DNA of 64,000 nt from Adiantum capillus-veneris. Lineage: Eukaryota; Streptophyta; Polypodiopsida; Polypodiales; Pteridaceae. The stretch is taken from the NCBI GenBank assembly GCA_014529385.2, contig CM043942.1, forward strand, positions 1,344,501 to 1,408,500. Direction: 5' to 3'. Position numbers and translations under genes: made by a program. Shown one piece after another: positions 25,211 through 36,130 of this stretch (position 1 is the stretch's first letter; each line of letters starts with the position of its first letter). The notes beneath the pieces are model-generated. The model was not told where the DNA came from. It did not search any database and was given only the letters and a program-made list of their open reading frames with translations.

Positions 25211-25799
25211 AAAACCATCTCCATTCAAAATTCAAGGAAAAATTCCGCCAGTAACCTTTGCCTCTCAAGAGTGACAAAGTTAGAATCTCCATAGAGAAAC
25301 TAGTACATATCTGTTCATTTGCATGAGCAGCAATGTTTTGGAAAAATGTGTCTCAACTTAATAGGTTGTCGTTTTCAATTTCAAAAATGCCGGTTGAGAG
25401 CAAGAGGAAAAGGAGAAATTCCACCCCAAAATAGAGAAAAATAGTGCAAAAAATAAAAAATGTAACCTAATTCGCTAAAATTTCCTCTTGGCAAATTCAA
25501 GGAAAGGAACTTTGTATGTTTGGAAAAATGATTTTTCCTGAACATTGATGAGCAACTATAAACCTAAATATGGTGCCTATAGCCATTAAGTCCCTAATTA
25601 TAGCTTCGCAAGAAAGTGATCCGTTCATCCTTAATCGAGCTAACAGGATGGATGGGGTAATAAGTTTGTACTTTGGAACCTTAGAGAGAAGCTTATCATA
25701 AGGAACCTCATCAAGCAAAACCATAATATTGTGGAGCTTCTCCTTCTGCTTTTCCTTGCTCCATTTCTTCTTCTTTTGCATGCCCAATACTGCCTCCTC

Positions 25800-26081
25800 T
25801 GTTCTTTCTCTCTCTCTCTCTACCCACTGCGCATCAGTGTGCACCCTTGAAGGTATTTTAGATGGTGCAGTTAGATGGCAGGCAGGAGTTGTGGCAAAAA
25901 CGTTTCCGAATACAAACCGCCTCCTTTTGCATGGCCAATACCGCCTCCTCCGTTCTTTCTCTCTCTCTCTCTCTACCCACTGCGCATTGGCGTGCACCCT
26001 TGAAGGTATTTTAGATGGTGCAGTTAGATGGCAGGTAGGGGTTGTGGCAAAAACGTTTCCGAATACAAACCGCCATGAGAG

Positions 26082-26127
<46 letters not shown>

Positions 26128-26222
26128 GCACCACACACCGACGTGCACCCTTGAAGGCAATTAGATGGCAGGTAGGTGTCGCAATAGAAACATTACCGAA
26201 TACAAACCATCGGGGAAGAGAG

Positions 26223-26263
<41 letters not shown>

Positions 26264-26355
26264 CTATCTAACTATCTATCTCTCCACGCGCGGACGTGCA
26301 CCCTTGAAGGCAGTTTAGATGGAAGACATGTGTCGCGATAGAAATGCTACCGAAT
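25800..26355. repeat. Minisatellite: four CT-capped units with GTGCACCCTTGAAGG core
   Basis: Four units (starting near 25805, 25955, 26080 and 26220) each have a (CT)n run, a GC-rich imperfect palindrome (such as CACTGCGCATCAGTGTGCAC), CCTTGAAGG, TTAGATGG, a GCAGG or related segment, and ACCGAATACAAACC. The last has a (CTAT)n extension. A minus-strand frame (25497-26138) shows the same peptide block twice only because the DNA repeats. 26360-26930 beyond it holds no recognisable gene. Confidence 0.85.
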
Positions 26356-26944
26356 AAAAACCGTTGGGGAAGATGAGTTGCAACACGGGTGTGTTGGGAA
26401 GTTGGCAACGCATGTGGAGGCGGCCAACACTAAGTGCAAGGAGAGTCAATTTCAGACGAGGTTCCCTATCCTTGCATTCCACCAGTGTTCGAGTAAATCC
26501 ATTGAGGAAATTTAACCTACATTTTTTGCAACTTAAATACATTTTCTTAAACTTTTCAGCTGGATTTTCTCCTTCTCTATTATAAGGCTAAGTTGAGGCA
26601 CACTTTTCTCAAGCACTACATTCCACCCTCCTATTCACACTAGTCGCTCGGACTATAGGTTGCTCGGAAAACTTTGCTCGGTGTTTGGTAAAACTCACAT
26701 TAGGAGGCCATTCATTCTATAACTATAAGGTGACAACCTCCATCAACACATCATTCTTTTGATGTGTAAGCTAATAAGAGGTCAGTAAGGAAGTGTCTAG
26801 TAAAGAGCACCTCCACATGGATGATTTGAGAAGATCTCTATCCTTGTCTAAGATGTTTTGAGCTAGCACCACCATGAAACTAGTTGCCAAGCTTATAATA
26901 TCTTTAACTCAAATTAGGAAAGTATGGGATTGGTACCTATTAGT

Positions 26945-28110
26945 AAGCATGGAGGCTCAAACTTAAGTTTGAGCCTCCATGCTTGTTCATGCTCATCATG
27001 TATGTGAATGAAGGGGAATCATGGAGGCTTGTAGGATTTGTACGTATTAGCAAGCAAGGAGGCTTGAACTTAAGTTCTATTAGGAATAAGACGTAGCTAA
27101 ATAGATAATTGAGTAGATTACTTAATGGAGAGAGACAAATTTACATACACGAGATTATAGAGTAGAGAGAGAGAGAGTACACACGATGTACGTGGTTCAC
27201 CCAATGTGGGATACGTCCACGAGAAAGCAGCCACTCAATGACTTTAGTACTTCAAAACAAGAAGTAGTTTACAAAGGGATTATACTCTTAATGGAACTCC
27301 CGCCTTGCTTCAGTCTCACCACCTTGCCCTCAACTTGTTGCATCAACTTCACACTCTATTCAATGTGTGTAGAAATGGCCTCCTTTTATAGGCCAAAAGG
27401 GCTGCCCTCTCTCATGAGAGACAGCCATGTGTAGCCATCCTTGTGTGAATAAGTCCAAATCGGATCCTCCAATCCGCCCATGTATGGCCGCCCTTGTGTA
27501 GACAAATCCGCTTTTGAATTCTGCCAGTGGCCATTGAATTTGGCCACCGGCCACCGGTCGTTGAATTCCGACCATCGGCCACCGGCCATTGACTACCGGC
27601 CACCGACCGGTTGATTTCCGACCACTTTTCAGCCGCCGTCCGGCCATAATATTCCGGCGAAAAGGAATATTCCGGAGAGGAAAAAAAAGTCTCGGAGGCG
27701 GAAAAGGTCTCGGGGGCTTCCGCCCCCGAGGCCCCTAAATTTGCCCATGATTCTTGGCCGTGAAAATTTTGGTTTCCGGTGAGTGATTTTCCTTCACGCA
27801 CGATGGCTTCTCCTCATAATGGGGGCCTTACAAATGTGCGCTTTTACCACAAAAAATTACAAGGGTAAATGAGGCTCCATACTTAACAAGTTCGAGCCTC
27901 CATGCTTGTTGTACTCAATATGTATGTAAATGAGCGGAGATCATGGAGCTTCCATGCTTGTTCATGCTCATCATATATGTAAATGAGGGGGAAGCATGGA
28001 GGCTTGTGGGATTTGTACCTATTAACAAGCATGGAGGTTTGAACTTAAGTTTGAACCTCATTCTTATTATATATGTAAATGAGGGGGAAGCTTGCCTCCT
28101 GACCATCACA
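26945..28110. repeat. Tandem family built on a 40-bp palindrome
   Basis: 26945-26984 is a perfect palindrome of two 20-base arms (AAGCATGGAGGCTCAAACTT and its complement) centred on CTTAAG. A second copy is centred at about 27071 and is interrupted by the solo LTR at 27078-27888. A third, imperfect copy is centred at 28046. Linkers share TTCATGCTCATCAT, TATGTAAATGAGGGGGA and GGATTTGTACCTATTA segments. Confidence 0.85.
27078..27888 (-). mobile_element. Solo LTR of the copia family D/E
   Basis: It matches the LTRs of elements D and E along its length: the end beginning TAGGAATAAGACGTAGC, a TATA-like CTTTTATAGG at about 27383-27392, a GGCCACCGG-rich block at 27530-27660, and the end CCATACTTAACA. 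It is flanked by AGTTC on both sides (27073-27077 and 27889-27893), a target duplication. No internal coding sequence remains, so it is most simply the product of recombination between two LTRs. The first base pair of the left end is changed (TA instead of TG). Confidence 0.9.
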
Positions 28111-28579
28111 TACTTGAATGAGGGGAGGCTTTCTCTTAGGGCTTTAGATGATACTTTAGATGATAGATTTGTATTAAGGCTCACAATTCATACCATTTTG
28201 CAAGAAAAATGCAGCTCCTTTGCAAACTTCTAAAAGTCAAGAACTTGAATTTTCTATAGTTTGACCTCTAAAATAGGAGAATGATATCCTTTGTTCTTCC
28301 AATAGATCCTTTACTTGTGAGTAGTCAAACTTTAGCATGTCAAGTTTTGACTGACTTGAAGTTATTTTTTATGTGACAATGAACAATATTAGCAAAATGA
28401 TTCCAAAATATACTAAAAGATTCTCGGTATGCATATATAAAGGATAAATCATTACAATAATTAGAGTATCATATTACATGGTTGGCTCCTGTATATTGAC
28501 TAAATATCTCCAATTAGATGAATCATTTCAAAAAATAGGACTTGAATTTTTCCCATTATTCCTAAATTGGTCTTATATG

Positions 28580-29335
28580 TAAGTTCCTCCTGGATGATGT
28601 AATTAGTTGGTATGGTTTTGTTGGGAAAATAAAAGCATACAGGGACGAGTTGGATGCTGACAAAGCCAGGGAATCATTCTCTAGGTTGGGCTTTACACTT
28701 GCTCTCACTACTGCATACAATCCTGAAGGAAATGGAAAATTAGAGGGTGTACATCCTCCTATCATTAAATTTTTGGCTAAGGCCTACACAGATAATATGG
28801 GAGAGTAGCCTAGGTTACTGCCTTATGCTTTATGGGCTGATCGTACAACTCATAGCTCAATTACTGGTTATATGCCTTTTGAGTTGATGTATGGTCAAAA
28901 ACCTGTAATGCCAATTGAGGATGTAGTTCCCACATGGAATGTATTACCTTGGGAGGATGGAATGAGTAGGGAAGACCTTCTTGATTTATGCATACACATA
29001 CAATAGTTATAAAGAAGGCCCAAAATATTGAGATTGCAGTAGCACGATTGAAAGATGCAAGGTTAAAGAATAAAGACAAACTTAATAAGAGGCATAGGCT
29101 CATACCTAGACCTACTCAAGAAGGTGATTGGGTGTTGATGTATGATAGTAGTCTAGACAACCAACATTCAACAATGAGAAGGCTTTCAAAGAGATAATAT
29201 GTGGTCAAGCAATTACATGGGAATGCAACGTATACCCTGCATGACTTGGATGGGACAGAAATGAAGATTCCCATTGCAGGGAAGAGAATCAAGTTATTCA
29301 AAAGAAGAGGTGATACAAATACTTGTTATGGGTGA
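28580..29335 (+). pseudogene. Ty3/gypsy integrase C-terminal remnant (element H)
   Basis: Plus-strand fragments encode RLGFTLALTTAYNPEGNGK, LLPYALWADRTTHSSITGY, MPFELMYGQKPVMPIE, EGDWVLMYDSSLDNQHSTM and ATYTLHDLDGTEMKIPIAGK. These give the end of the integrase core and the C-terminal domain of a Ty3/gypsy element. Stops occur near 28807, 29005 and 29195 with frame changes. The N-terminal half is missing: upstream of about 28560 no homologous sequence is seen. It differs clearly in sequence from the integrases of A, B and F, so it is a separate lineage. Confidence 0.75.
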
Positions 29336-29466
29336 GGATGAAGAAAGAGAGGACAATGCATTAGATTCTGTTGGATGATGATGAAATTAACATGTTTGTG
29401 GACTTCAATGAAGATTGAACCTGCTGCAAAAAGATATGTGTGGCACAATCCGGAGAATGTGCAAGT

Positions 29467-31412
29467 TTAGAGGGGGTAAATGTCGTGATATGACACATGT
29501 ATAACGTGAAACTAAAAATATCTACCTCATTCTTAATGCTTTTGATGCGTGGGACCAAAATGCTACAATGTACATAGTGTGATATATGCAAAAGTGGATG
29601 CCATAGTTGCAGGCCTTGGGAAGGGAGATAGGGGAACACACCCAAAACACAATCACAATGCCTCTCTATGGCCCAGGCTATACACATCACCCCTAACCAC
29701 TAGAGTTCACCTTCAAAAATTGATAATCTCATAGGAAAACCATCATTTTCATGCCAGCATATGCACACTCATAGTGACAACACAAACATAGCCCAATCAT
29801 CCCATGCAGTTTGATTCACGGCCTTCACCACAAACAACCTCTCTCAATCCCTCTGTGCACAACGGACCATCGGGGGGGCAAAACTACCAACACACTCTCA
29901 AAAGCACACACACAACAAAGAAGAGAAGGGGCAAGGGGAAATCAACACAGATTACACAACAATGATGGATTCACTTTGCAAAACACGACCAATTACACAA
30001 GGCTCCAAATTGGCACACGCTTAGTGGACACCAAATCAACACTCAAAAACACCCGTGCCCCGTACAAATACCATAGCCGTACCTTGACAATTGACCGCAT
30101 GGCTCGACGCTCAACAATGAAGCAAAAATGACTCCCAACCCAAATTGGCCAAGAAGCCCCTTGAAACAGCATGTGAATTCCCTTTTATAGGGGCTTACAA
30201 AGCACAAAAAATAAAAAAATGGTGTTTCCTGGCTCATGTTGCTCAACTAGAGCCCTTTTTGCAATTTTTTGCAATGCATCCAAGTTTCTTTTCAATTTTT
30301 AGCAAGCCATGCACCTCAGCAACATTCCCCTTTTACCTTCTCATGAACCACCACTTAGGGCGCCTCCTTGGCCAACCTTTCTCCCTCACATCTTGTGAAC
30401 AACCCCTTGAGCCAAGGTATCTCTTTCTCATGACACCACCCTTGAGGGGGCCAACGACAGCGTCGTCGTTTCTCACCACCTCCCCTTCAAAAAACTTGGG
30501 CGTGGGAACTTTGAATATAAGGTATACCACGTCATCAGCTGAGTATCTCTCTCCATTGTCGCGCTGGCTCCAATCCTGTCTTCTAAAACCTTCCACTAAA
30601 CTCCCATGGGCACCTAGCACAACCAAGACCACCACGGAAAGCCACGCCAACACCCTAAGGGCAACCGACAGGGCCACATGGAGAACTCCATCGCCAACGA
30701 TAACCACAAGCTGCTACAAACGAAGGTGAGCTGGTCCTACAAAATACCCCAAATAGCACATTCTCACCATAAACAAACGAATCTGCATACCTAACGAATC
30801 CCACAACACGTCCTCCAAGACTTACGTGAACATAGAGAGATAGAGAGTAAGATACAACATAAGCGCGCGTGCAGATGCACCTCCAAGAAAGGAGAGCTAC
30901 ACGAACACCACGAGAGAGAAGAGAGGAGAGGAGAGGAAAATACACAAGCACTAGGTGCAATCTTCCCCTGTGCAAGTGTGAGAATTCCCCTCTTGCACGT
31001 ATGTACTTATAGATTTATTGAATGCTCAAAATGAGTACAAAGTAGCCAGATGATCATAAATAGCCAAATCTCATAAAGATCACTTGAATTATAAAATGTA
31101 CACAAAATGTATATGTGCTCACATAGAACTTAGATCAGTTAAGCCTTCTCCACCAACTGTCAGTTGCACTAGATAATAAAATATCAATTCCGTTACATAC
31201 CTCTCTGTTCGAAGGCAACTGTCCTCAGTTGTGAAGATAAAAATTTGCAAACCATACTTGTCAAAAATAGTGATTAGTATTCTATGTCCAAAATAACACG
31301 TAGTAAAATGAAAAATTTATGAAAGGAAAACAACATTACTTATTCCTGCCATCATCCACCACATACTACCTATTCTATTGTCCCATACCACTAGAATAAG
31401 TAGTATATGTCA
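29467..31412 (+). repeat. Polypurine tract and probable 3' LTR start of element H; rest unassigned
   Basis: AGAGGGGGTAAA (29469-29480) is followed by TGTCGTGATATGACAC, a plausible PPT and LTR start for the plus-strand integrase upstream. The LTR end could not be placed and no second copy is in the window. Short frames at 29811-30975 have no recognisable product. The sequence ends at the start of element E's LTR. Confidence 0.45.
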
Positions 31413-32133
31413 TGTTAGGAAATAGGACATAGCTAAGTAGATAATTGAGTAGTTTAATTAATGGAGAGAGATAATTTTCACACATGAGAGATATAGATTA
31501 GAGAGAGAGAGTAAGAGATCACAAAGGATATGCCTAGTTCACCCAATGAGGGCTATATCCACAGGAAAGCAGCCACTCAATGGCTTTAGTATTTCAAAAC
31601 AAGAAGTGGATTACAAAGGGATTATACACTTTTGGAGCTCCCCCCTTGCTTCACTCTCACTACCTCACATCAACTTCACAATGCACCACAATGCTTCACA
31701 ATCTATTTTTTTCTGTAGAAGAGGCCTCCTTGTGTAGTCCAAAAGGGCTACCCTCTCTCATGAGAAGCAGTCGTGTGTAGGCAGTTGTGTGTAGCCGCCC
31801 TTGTGTTGACAAGTCCAGCTTGGACTCTGCAATGCACCCATGTCTGGCTATCCTTGAGAAGAAAATTCCATCTTGAAATCAGCCACCAGACATTGAATTT
31901 GGCCACCGCCCATTGACTACCGGCCACCGGCCAATTGAACGGTCATTTTTGACCACTTTTTGGCCGTCCGGCCATAATATTCCGCCAAAAAGGAATATTG
32001 GCCGTCAAAATTTTGGTTTTTGGTGAATGATTTTTCTTCACGCACGATGTCTTGTCCTCATAAAGGGGGCCTTACAAATGTGTGTTTTTAATACAAAAAT
32101 TTACAAGGAGTAAATGAGGCTCCATATTGAACA
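31413..32133 (-). repeat. Element E 3' LTR
   Basis: TGTTAGGAAATAGG to ATTGAACA on the plus strand, homologous to D's LTRs and the solo LTR. The box that reads CTTTTATAGG in the relatives is CTTGTGTAGT here (about 31730), so its promoter motif appears lost. The GGCCACCGG block is shorter than in the other copies. Confidence 0.9.
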
Positions 32134-32193
32134 ATCTCCCACTTGGAGACTGATCTCCATGCCAAACCTGTGACTGCTTTTCATCTTGGCTTC

Positions 32194-33352
32194 TTATCCT
32201 TGAATGTTGAGTGAAGATGAGCAAGATCTCAACTTCTCCTTGTTGACCACCTTTGTAAACATGTTTGCAAGATTTTCACTTGTATGCACCTTTCCTAGCT
32301 TTAGTTGTCCCTCTTCCAAAAGAGTGCGTATGAAGTGATATCTCACCTCAATGTGCTTTGTCCTTGAATGAAAGGCTGAATTCTTTGCAATATGGATAGC
32401 GTTGTGGATATCATTGTACAAGACACAATTGTCTTGTTTGAATCCAAGCTCTTCTAAGAATCTGTGAAGCCACATAATTCTTTGCTTGCCTCTATCAGTA
32501 CTACATACTCTTCTTTTGTGGTGGTAGAAAGTGAGACCACTTTTTGCAGCTTTGAAGCTCCACTTATTATTGTGTTTCCAACCGTGGAGACATAGCTAGT
32601 AGTTCTCCTTTGAGTATCTTTGTCACCGGTCATATCTGCATCAGCATACCCTTCCAAAAAAATACCAGTTCCTTCAAAATACAAAACATTTGTTGTTGTC
32701 CATTTTAGATACCTAAGCATCCACCTCACAGCTTTCCAGTTCTCTTTACCTAGGTTGTCTATTAACCCAATTACAACTCCCACTGCATGTGCAATGTCTG
32801 ACCTTGTCCAGAGCATAGCATACATAAGAGAACCTACTGCTACTGCATATGGAACTTAAGACATATAGTCTATCTCCTCTTGTGTCTTTTGACACATATC
32901 CTTGGTTAGTTTAAAGTGATCATCCAAAGGTGTAGAAACCATTTTTGCATTTTTCATTGCAAACCTTTCTAGTACTTTCTTGATGTAATCCTCTTGAGAT
33001 AACTTTATTGTCTTCTTCATCCTGTCCCTTGATATCTTCATACCAAGTATCTTCTTTGCAACACCTAGATCTTTCATTGAAAAAGATTTAAATAGCTCCT
33101 CTTTTAGGTCTTTAATGTCATGCATATTAGCACTTGCAATCAAGATGTCATCAGCATACAACATTTGGATGATGAACTTCCCATCTCCCAAATTCTTTGT
33201 GTAGGCGCAGTAATCTGAGTTGCATCTTGTGAATCCATGATCCAATATCCATCGATTGAACTTCAAATACCACTGTCTTGTTTCTTGCTTTAAACCATAC
33301 AAGATTTTCTTTAATTTGCAAACCATTTTATCCTTACCTTTTACTTCACCCC
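32194..33352 (-). pseudogene. Copia reverse transcriptase and RNase H remnant (element E)
   Basis: Minus-strand frames 33326-32856 (LYGLKQETRQWYLKF, LYADDILIAS with the YxDD-type catalytic box), 32825-32454 (RSDIAHAVG, GYADADMTGD) and 32475-32194 (HSRTKHIEVRYHFIRTLLEE) give the C-terminal half of a copia polyprotein. Small indels and stops separate the frames. Compared with element D, E also lacks about 380 bases between the pre-RT linker and the GYEVKGK region; this deletion junction lies at the point where D is now inserted. Confidence 0.88.
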
Positions 33353-33904
33353 TGTTAAGTATGGAGCCTTGATTTACCCTTGTAATTTTCTGTGGTAAAA
33401 GCGCACATTTGTAAGGCCCCCATTATGAGGAGAATCCATCGTGCGTGAAGGAAAATCACTCACCGGAAACCAAAATTTTCACGGACAAGAATCAGGGGCA
33501 ACTTTAGAAGCCTCGGGGGCGAAGGCCCCCGAGACATTTTTTCGCCGGAATATTCCTTTTCACAGGAATATTATGGCCGGACGGCGGCCGGAAAGTGGTC
33601 GGAAAACAACCGGTCGGTTGGCCGATGGCCGGTGGTCGGAAGTCAATGGCCAGTGGCCGGTGGTTGGAAGTCAATGGCCGGTGGCCGGTGGCCGAATTCA
33701 AAAGGGGACTTGTCTTCTCAAGGGCGGCCACACATGGGCGGATTGGAGGGTCCGATTTGGACTTATTCGCACAAGGGGGGCTACACATGGCTGTCTCTCG
33801 TAAGAGAGGGTAGCCCTTTTGGCCTATAAAAGGAGGCCATTTCTACACACATTGTATAGTGTGAAGTTGATGCAACAAGGTGAGTGTGAGGTGGTGAGAG
33901 TGAA
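33353..33904 (+). repeat. Element D 5' LTR, first part
   Basis: Starts TGTTAAGTATGGAGCC. It contains the GC-rich GGCCGGTGG-type block (about 33565-33705) and a TATA motif (CTATAAAAGG, 33824-33833). It breaks at the target site GTGAA of element C and resumes at 42873. Confidence 0.92.
33900..33904. other. Target site duplication GTGAA of element C, left copy
   Basis: Matches 42868-42872. The uninterrupted counterpart in D's 3' LTR has GTGAA once, at about 47629-47633, proving the insertion point. Confidence 0.95.
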
Positions 33905-34154
33905 TGTGCGCTCCTTGCCGCACTGTCGAAGCAAGGGACTTGCCAATACACCGTATGCGAGCCACAAACGGCTCCAAGCACACAACAAGCCTAAACTAGC
34001 AAGCTCAAGAGAACAAAGGGTGTGTCACTCACCGCTCTACGCTCGCCTTCGTGGTGGATTCCTCGCCGCGATGAAGAAGAAGCTGCAGTCGTGCCGCGCT
34101 CAACAGCTTCGCCGCCGTCGTGCCTTCGTAATGCTCGATCGCACACACACTCTC

Positions 34155-34191
<37 letters not shown>

Positions 34192-34497
34192 AGGAGGTGA
34201 AGAAGAAGAAGATGGAGATGGAGATGGAGATGGAGCAAGAGCACTCTTCTAGTGCACAAATGAGAGAATGAGTAAAAATTAGGTTTAGTTGGCTTTTATA
34301 GGAGCTCACCCCATTCACACTTGGGCGCCCATGCTTAACCAACTAATCCCTTGAATGTCCAAGTTAAAGTGCGCCTCTCATCGGCGATCACTCTACCTTT
34401 CCCTATTGGTCCGACAAGCCCGATACCTAACTCTACCAAATACATAATACACGTCCGTCGTAGGCGATAGGGTGTCCGTGTGCCGTGAGGGTTAACA
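33905..34497 (-). repeat. Element C 3' LTR
   Basis: 593 bases, TGTGCGCTCC...GGGTTAACA. On the minus strand a TATAAAAG box lies at 34293-34300. It contains a CT/CA microsatellite (34150-34191) and a GAGATG repeat. Short frames on either strand in this LTR are repeat-derived. Confidence 0.95.
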
Positions 34498-34512
34498 TGC
34501 CCCCCTTCCTGA
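34498..34512 (-). other. Polypurine tract of element C
   Basis: The minus strand reads CAGGAAGGGGGGCA immediately before the TGTTAAC start of the 3' LTR. Confidence 0.85.
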
Positions 34513-36130
34513 TGTAGATTCCGTCCTCGAAAGCTATTAAGTTAAAGCTGGTTCGTCGAGGTGGAAAAGCATTTGAGATGACTGTCCTTAGCCTTCTTCA
34601 GTCACTGCAAAATCAAACAACATTGGCACAGTAATTGCATTCTCTTAAAAAGCATATGCAATTTTAGGTAGACAAATTGATTGGTCAAAGAATTTCAAAC
34701 AATTTGTTAGCAATGAACATTAAATTGCAATGTAATCAAATGCATAAACAGATGTAAAGGTAGAAAATTAAACAAGTCTGGGGTCGCTAATTTGACGGTC
34801 GAAAGGCACTAGAGATCGAATATTAATACCATGGGTAAGCTTCTTAATTTTCTATGGTCAATTAAGTTTTTTAATCGCGAGAGCCAAGTATTGATTTTCG
34901 AGGGCTGACTAGAGGCTATATCTAGAAAACCTTGTAGTTAAGCTACGATAAAAGGAATTTCTCATGAAATCATCGCCTGACTGATTACTTTTTCTTTGAC
35001 CCCCCAAAGTCTTTTCACATTGATTCAATTATGATGTGGGTGCTTATTTTGTATGCCTTGGGTTCTTTGCTTTTCAAGGAAAAGCGCCCACACTGGGAAC
35101 CTCTAGGGCTCTAGTACCATAGGCGATACATGTGAGTGAAGTACCAATTTAAGCAGGGATTTCTCTTCCAGCTTAAAATTTTACATTGTGGCACTTTGAT
35201 TTTTTGTTTGTTCAGTTTCAGCATTTTAATTTTGTAACTTTGGGGGGTCATATAACACTGTTACCCTCCCTAGGCTCATCACATTAGTAAACTCCCTTTA
35301 TAATACTTAAGCTAAAGGTCACTAGGGTTAAGCCCACTAGAAATCCCTAGTACATTTCAGACAATGCTGCCTAAATCGGATTAAGAACCTAAGTAACCAT
35401 TGTTTATTAGGAAGGCATTCCCCATGGTATTAAGAGAAGATTTCTAATACCTAGCTTGGTCAAACTAGCTTAGTCGGACTGCTTGATTTTTAAACCTAGA
35501 CAAGTGATTATGACAAAACATTACATTGAATTAAATGTTTGATACTAAGCCAATGCGCTGAATATTATGCTACCAATCACAATCAAAGCAGACAATCATG
35601 GATGCAAAAAAGATAAGGGCAATGCTAATGGACAAGAAACACCTGTTTGTGTTGATGGTCGCGCTTGATTTGAAGTGTGAACGAGAGAAAGGTTCCATGA
35701 AGGTCCAAATCCTATCAATAGCAACACGCTCCTGTACACACTAGGAAAAAAAAACAATACGTCTAGGAGGCACATCAGTGGGAAAAGAGAACTTCGCTAA
35801 TCTCTCAACTCTAAAACACAAACACTCTTATCGTACTAATCTTACCTACCCTCCATCACTCAAGTGATGAGGATCAAAGGTGTTTCATAGCATAGGTTTC
35901 TGTTTCACTGTACCAGATGTGACATGTGTAGGTCTGAGTCAATGTTTTGACTTTTAATGTGCATACTCGTTTGCTAATTGCTCTTGCTCTTTATTTTTTT
36001 GTTTTTTGTGAGTATAAAGCTTTATATGTACATTCCCTAAGATTGGAGATTGAGAGGTCAGGGAAAAAGGTTGAGAGGGAAACAAGTGAATGATGGATGT
36101 CCACAAACACTCCCCCCTTCCTTGGGTAGA
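34513..36130 (-). other. Element C 3' non-coding region
   Basis: About 1.6 kb without a supported ORF between the protease ORF and the polypurine tract, the place where RT and integrase might be expected. It contains a 254-base segment (34997-35250) bounded by a perfect 14-base inverted repeat, TGACCCCCCAAAGT and its complement. Confidence 0.6.

Larger units (their letters stand above)
31413..33352 (-). mobile_element. Element E, left part: copia element interrupted by D
   Basis: A minus-strand Ty1/copia element of the same family as D. From right to left it carries reverse transcriptase and RNase H remnants, a GGGAGAT purine tract and a 3' LTR. The rest of E resumes at 47876 beyond D. E and D are in opposite orientation, and D sits exactly between ACCCC duplicates. 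Confidence 0.9.

Noticed and set aside
25497-26138. 213-codon minus-strand frame with duplicated peptide block
   Set aside because: The repeats and Arg-Glu runs are simply the CT minisatellite read in one frame.
30145-30729. 194-codon ATG-like frame as a host gene
   Set aside because: No domain, and the region has a TATA-like TTTTATAGGGG and layout more like LTR sequence.
29811-30975. Overlapping 100-190 codon frames on both strands
   Set aside because: No motif, both strands equally open in low-complexity C/A-rich sequence, probably LTR of element H.
33441-33829. Gly-Arg-Trp-rich frames in copia LTRs (also 27360-27800, 47217-47594)
   Set aside because: They read the GGCCGGTGG block in different frames of each LTR copy and are not conserved as proteins.
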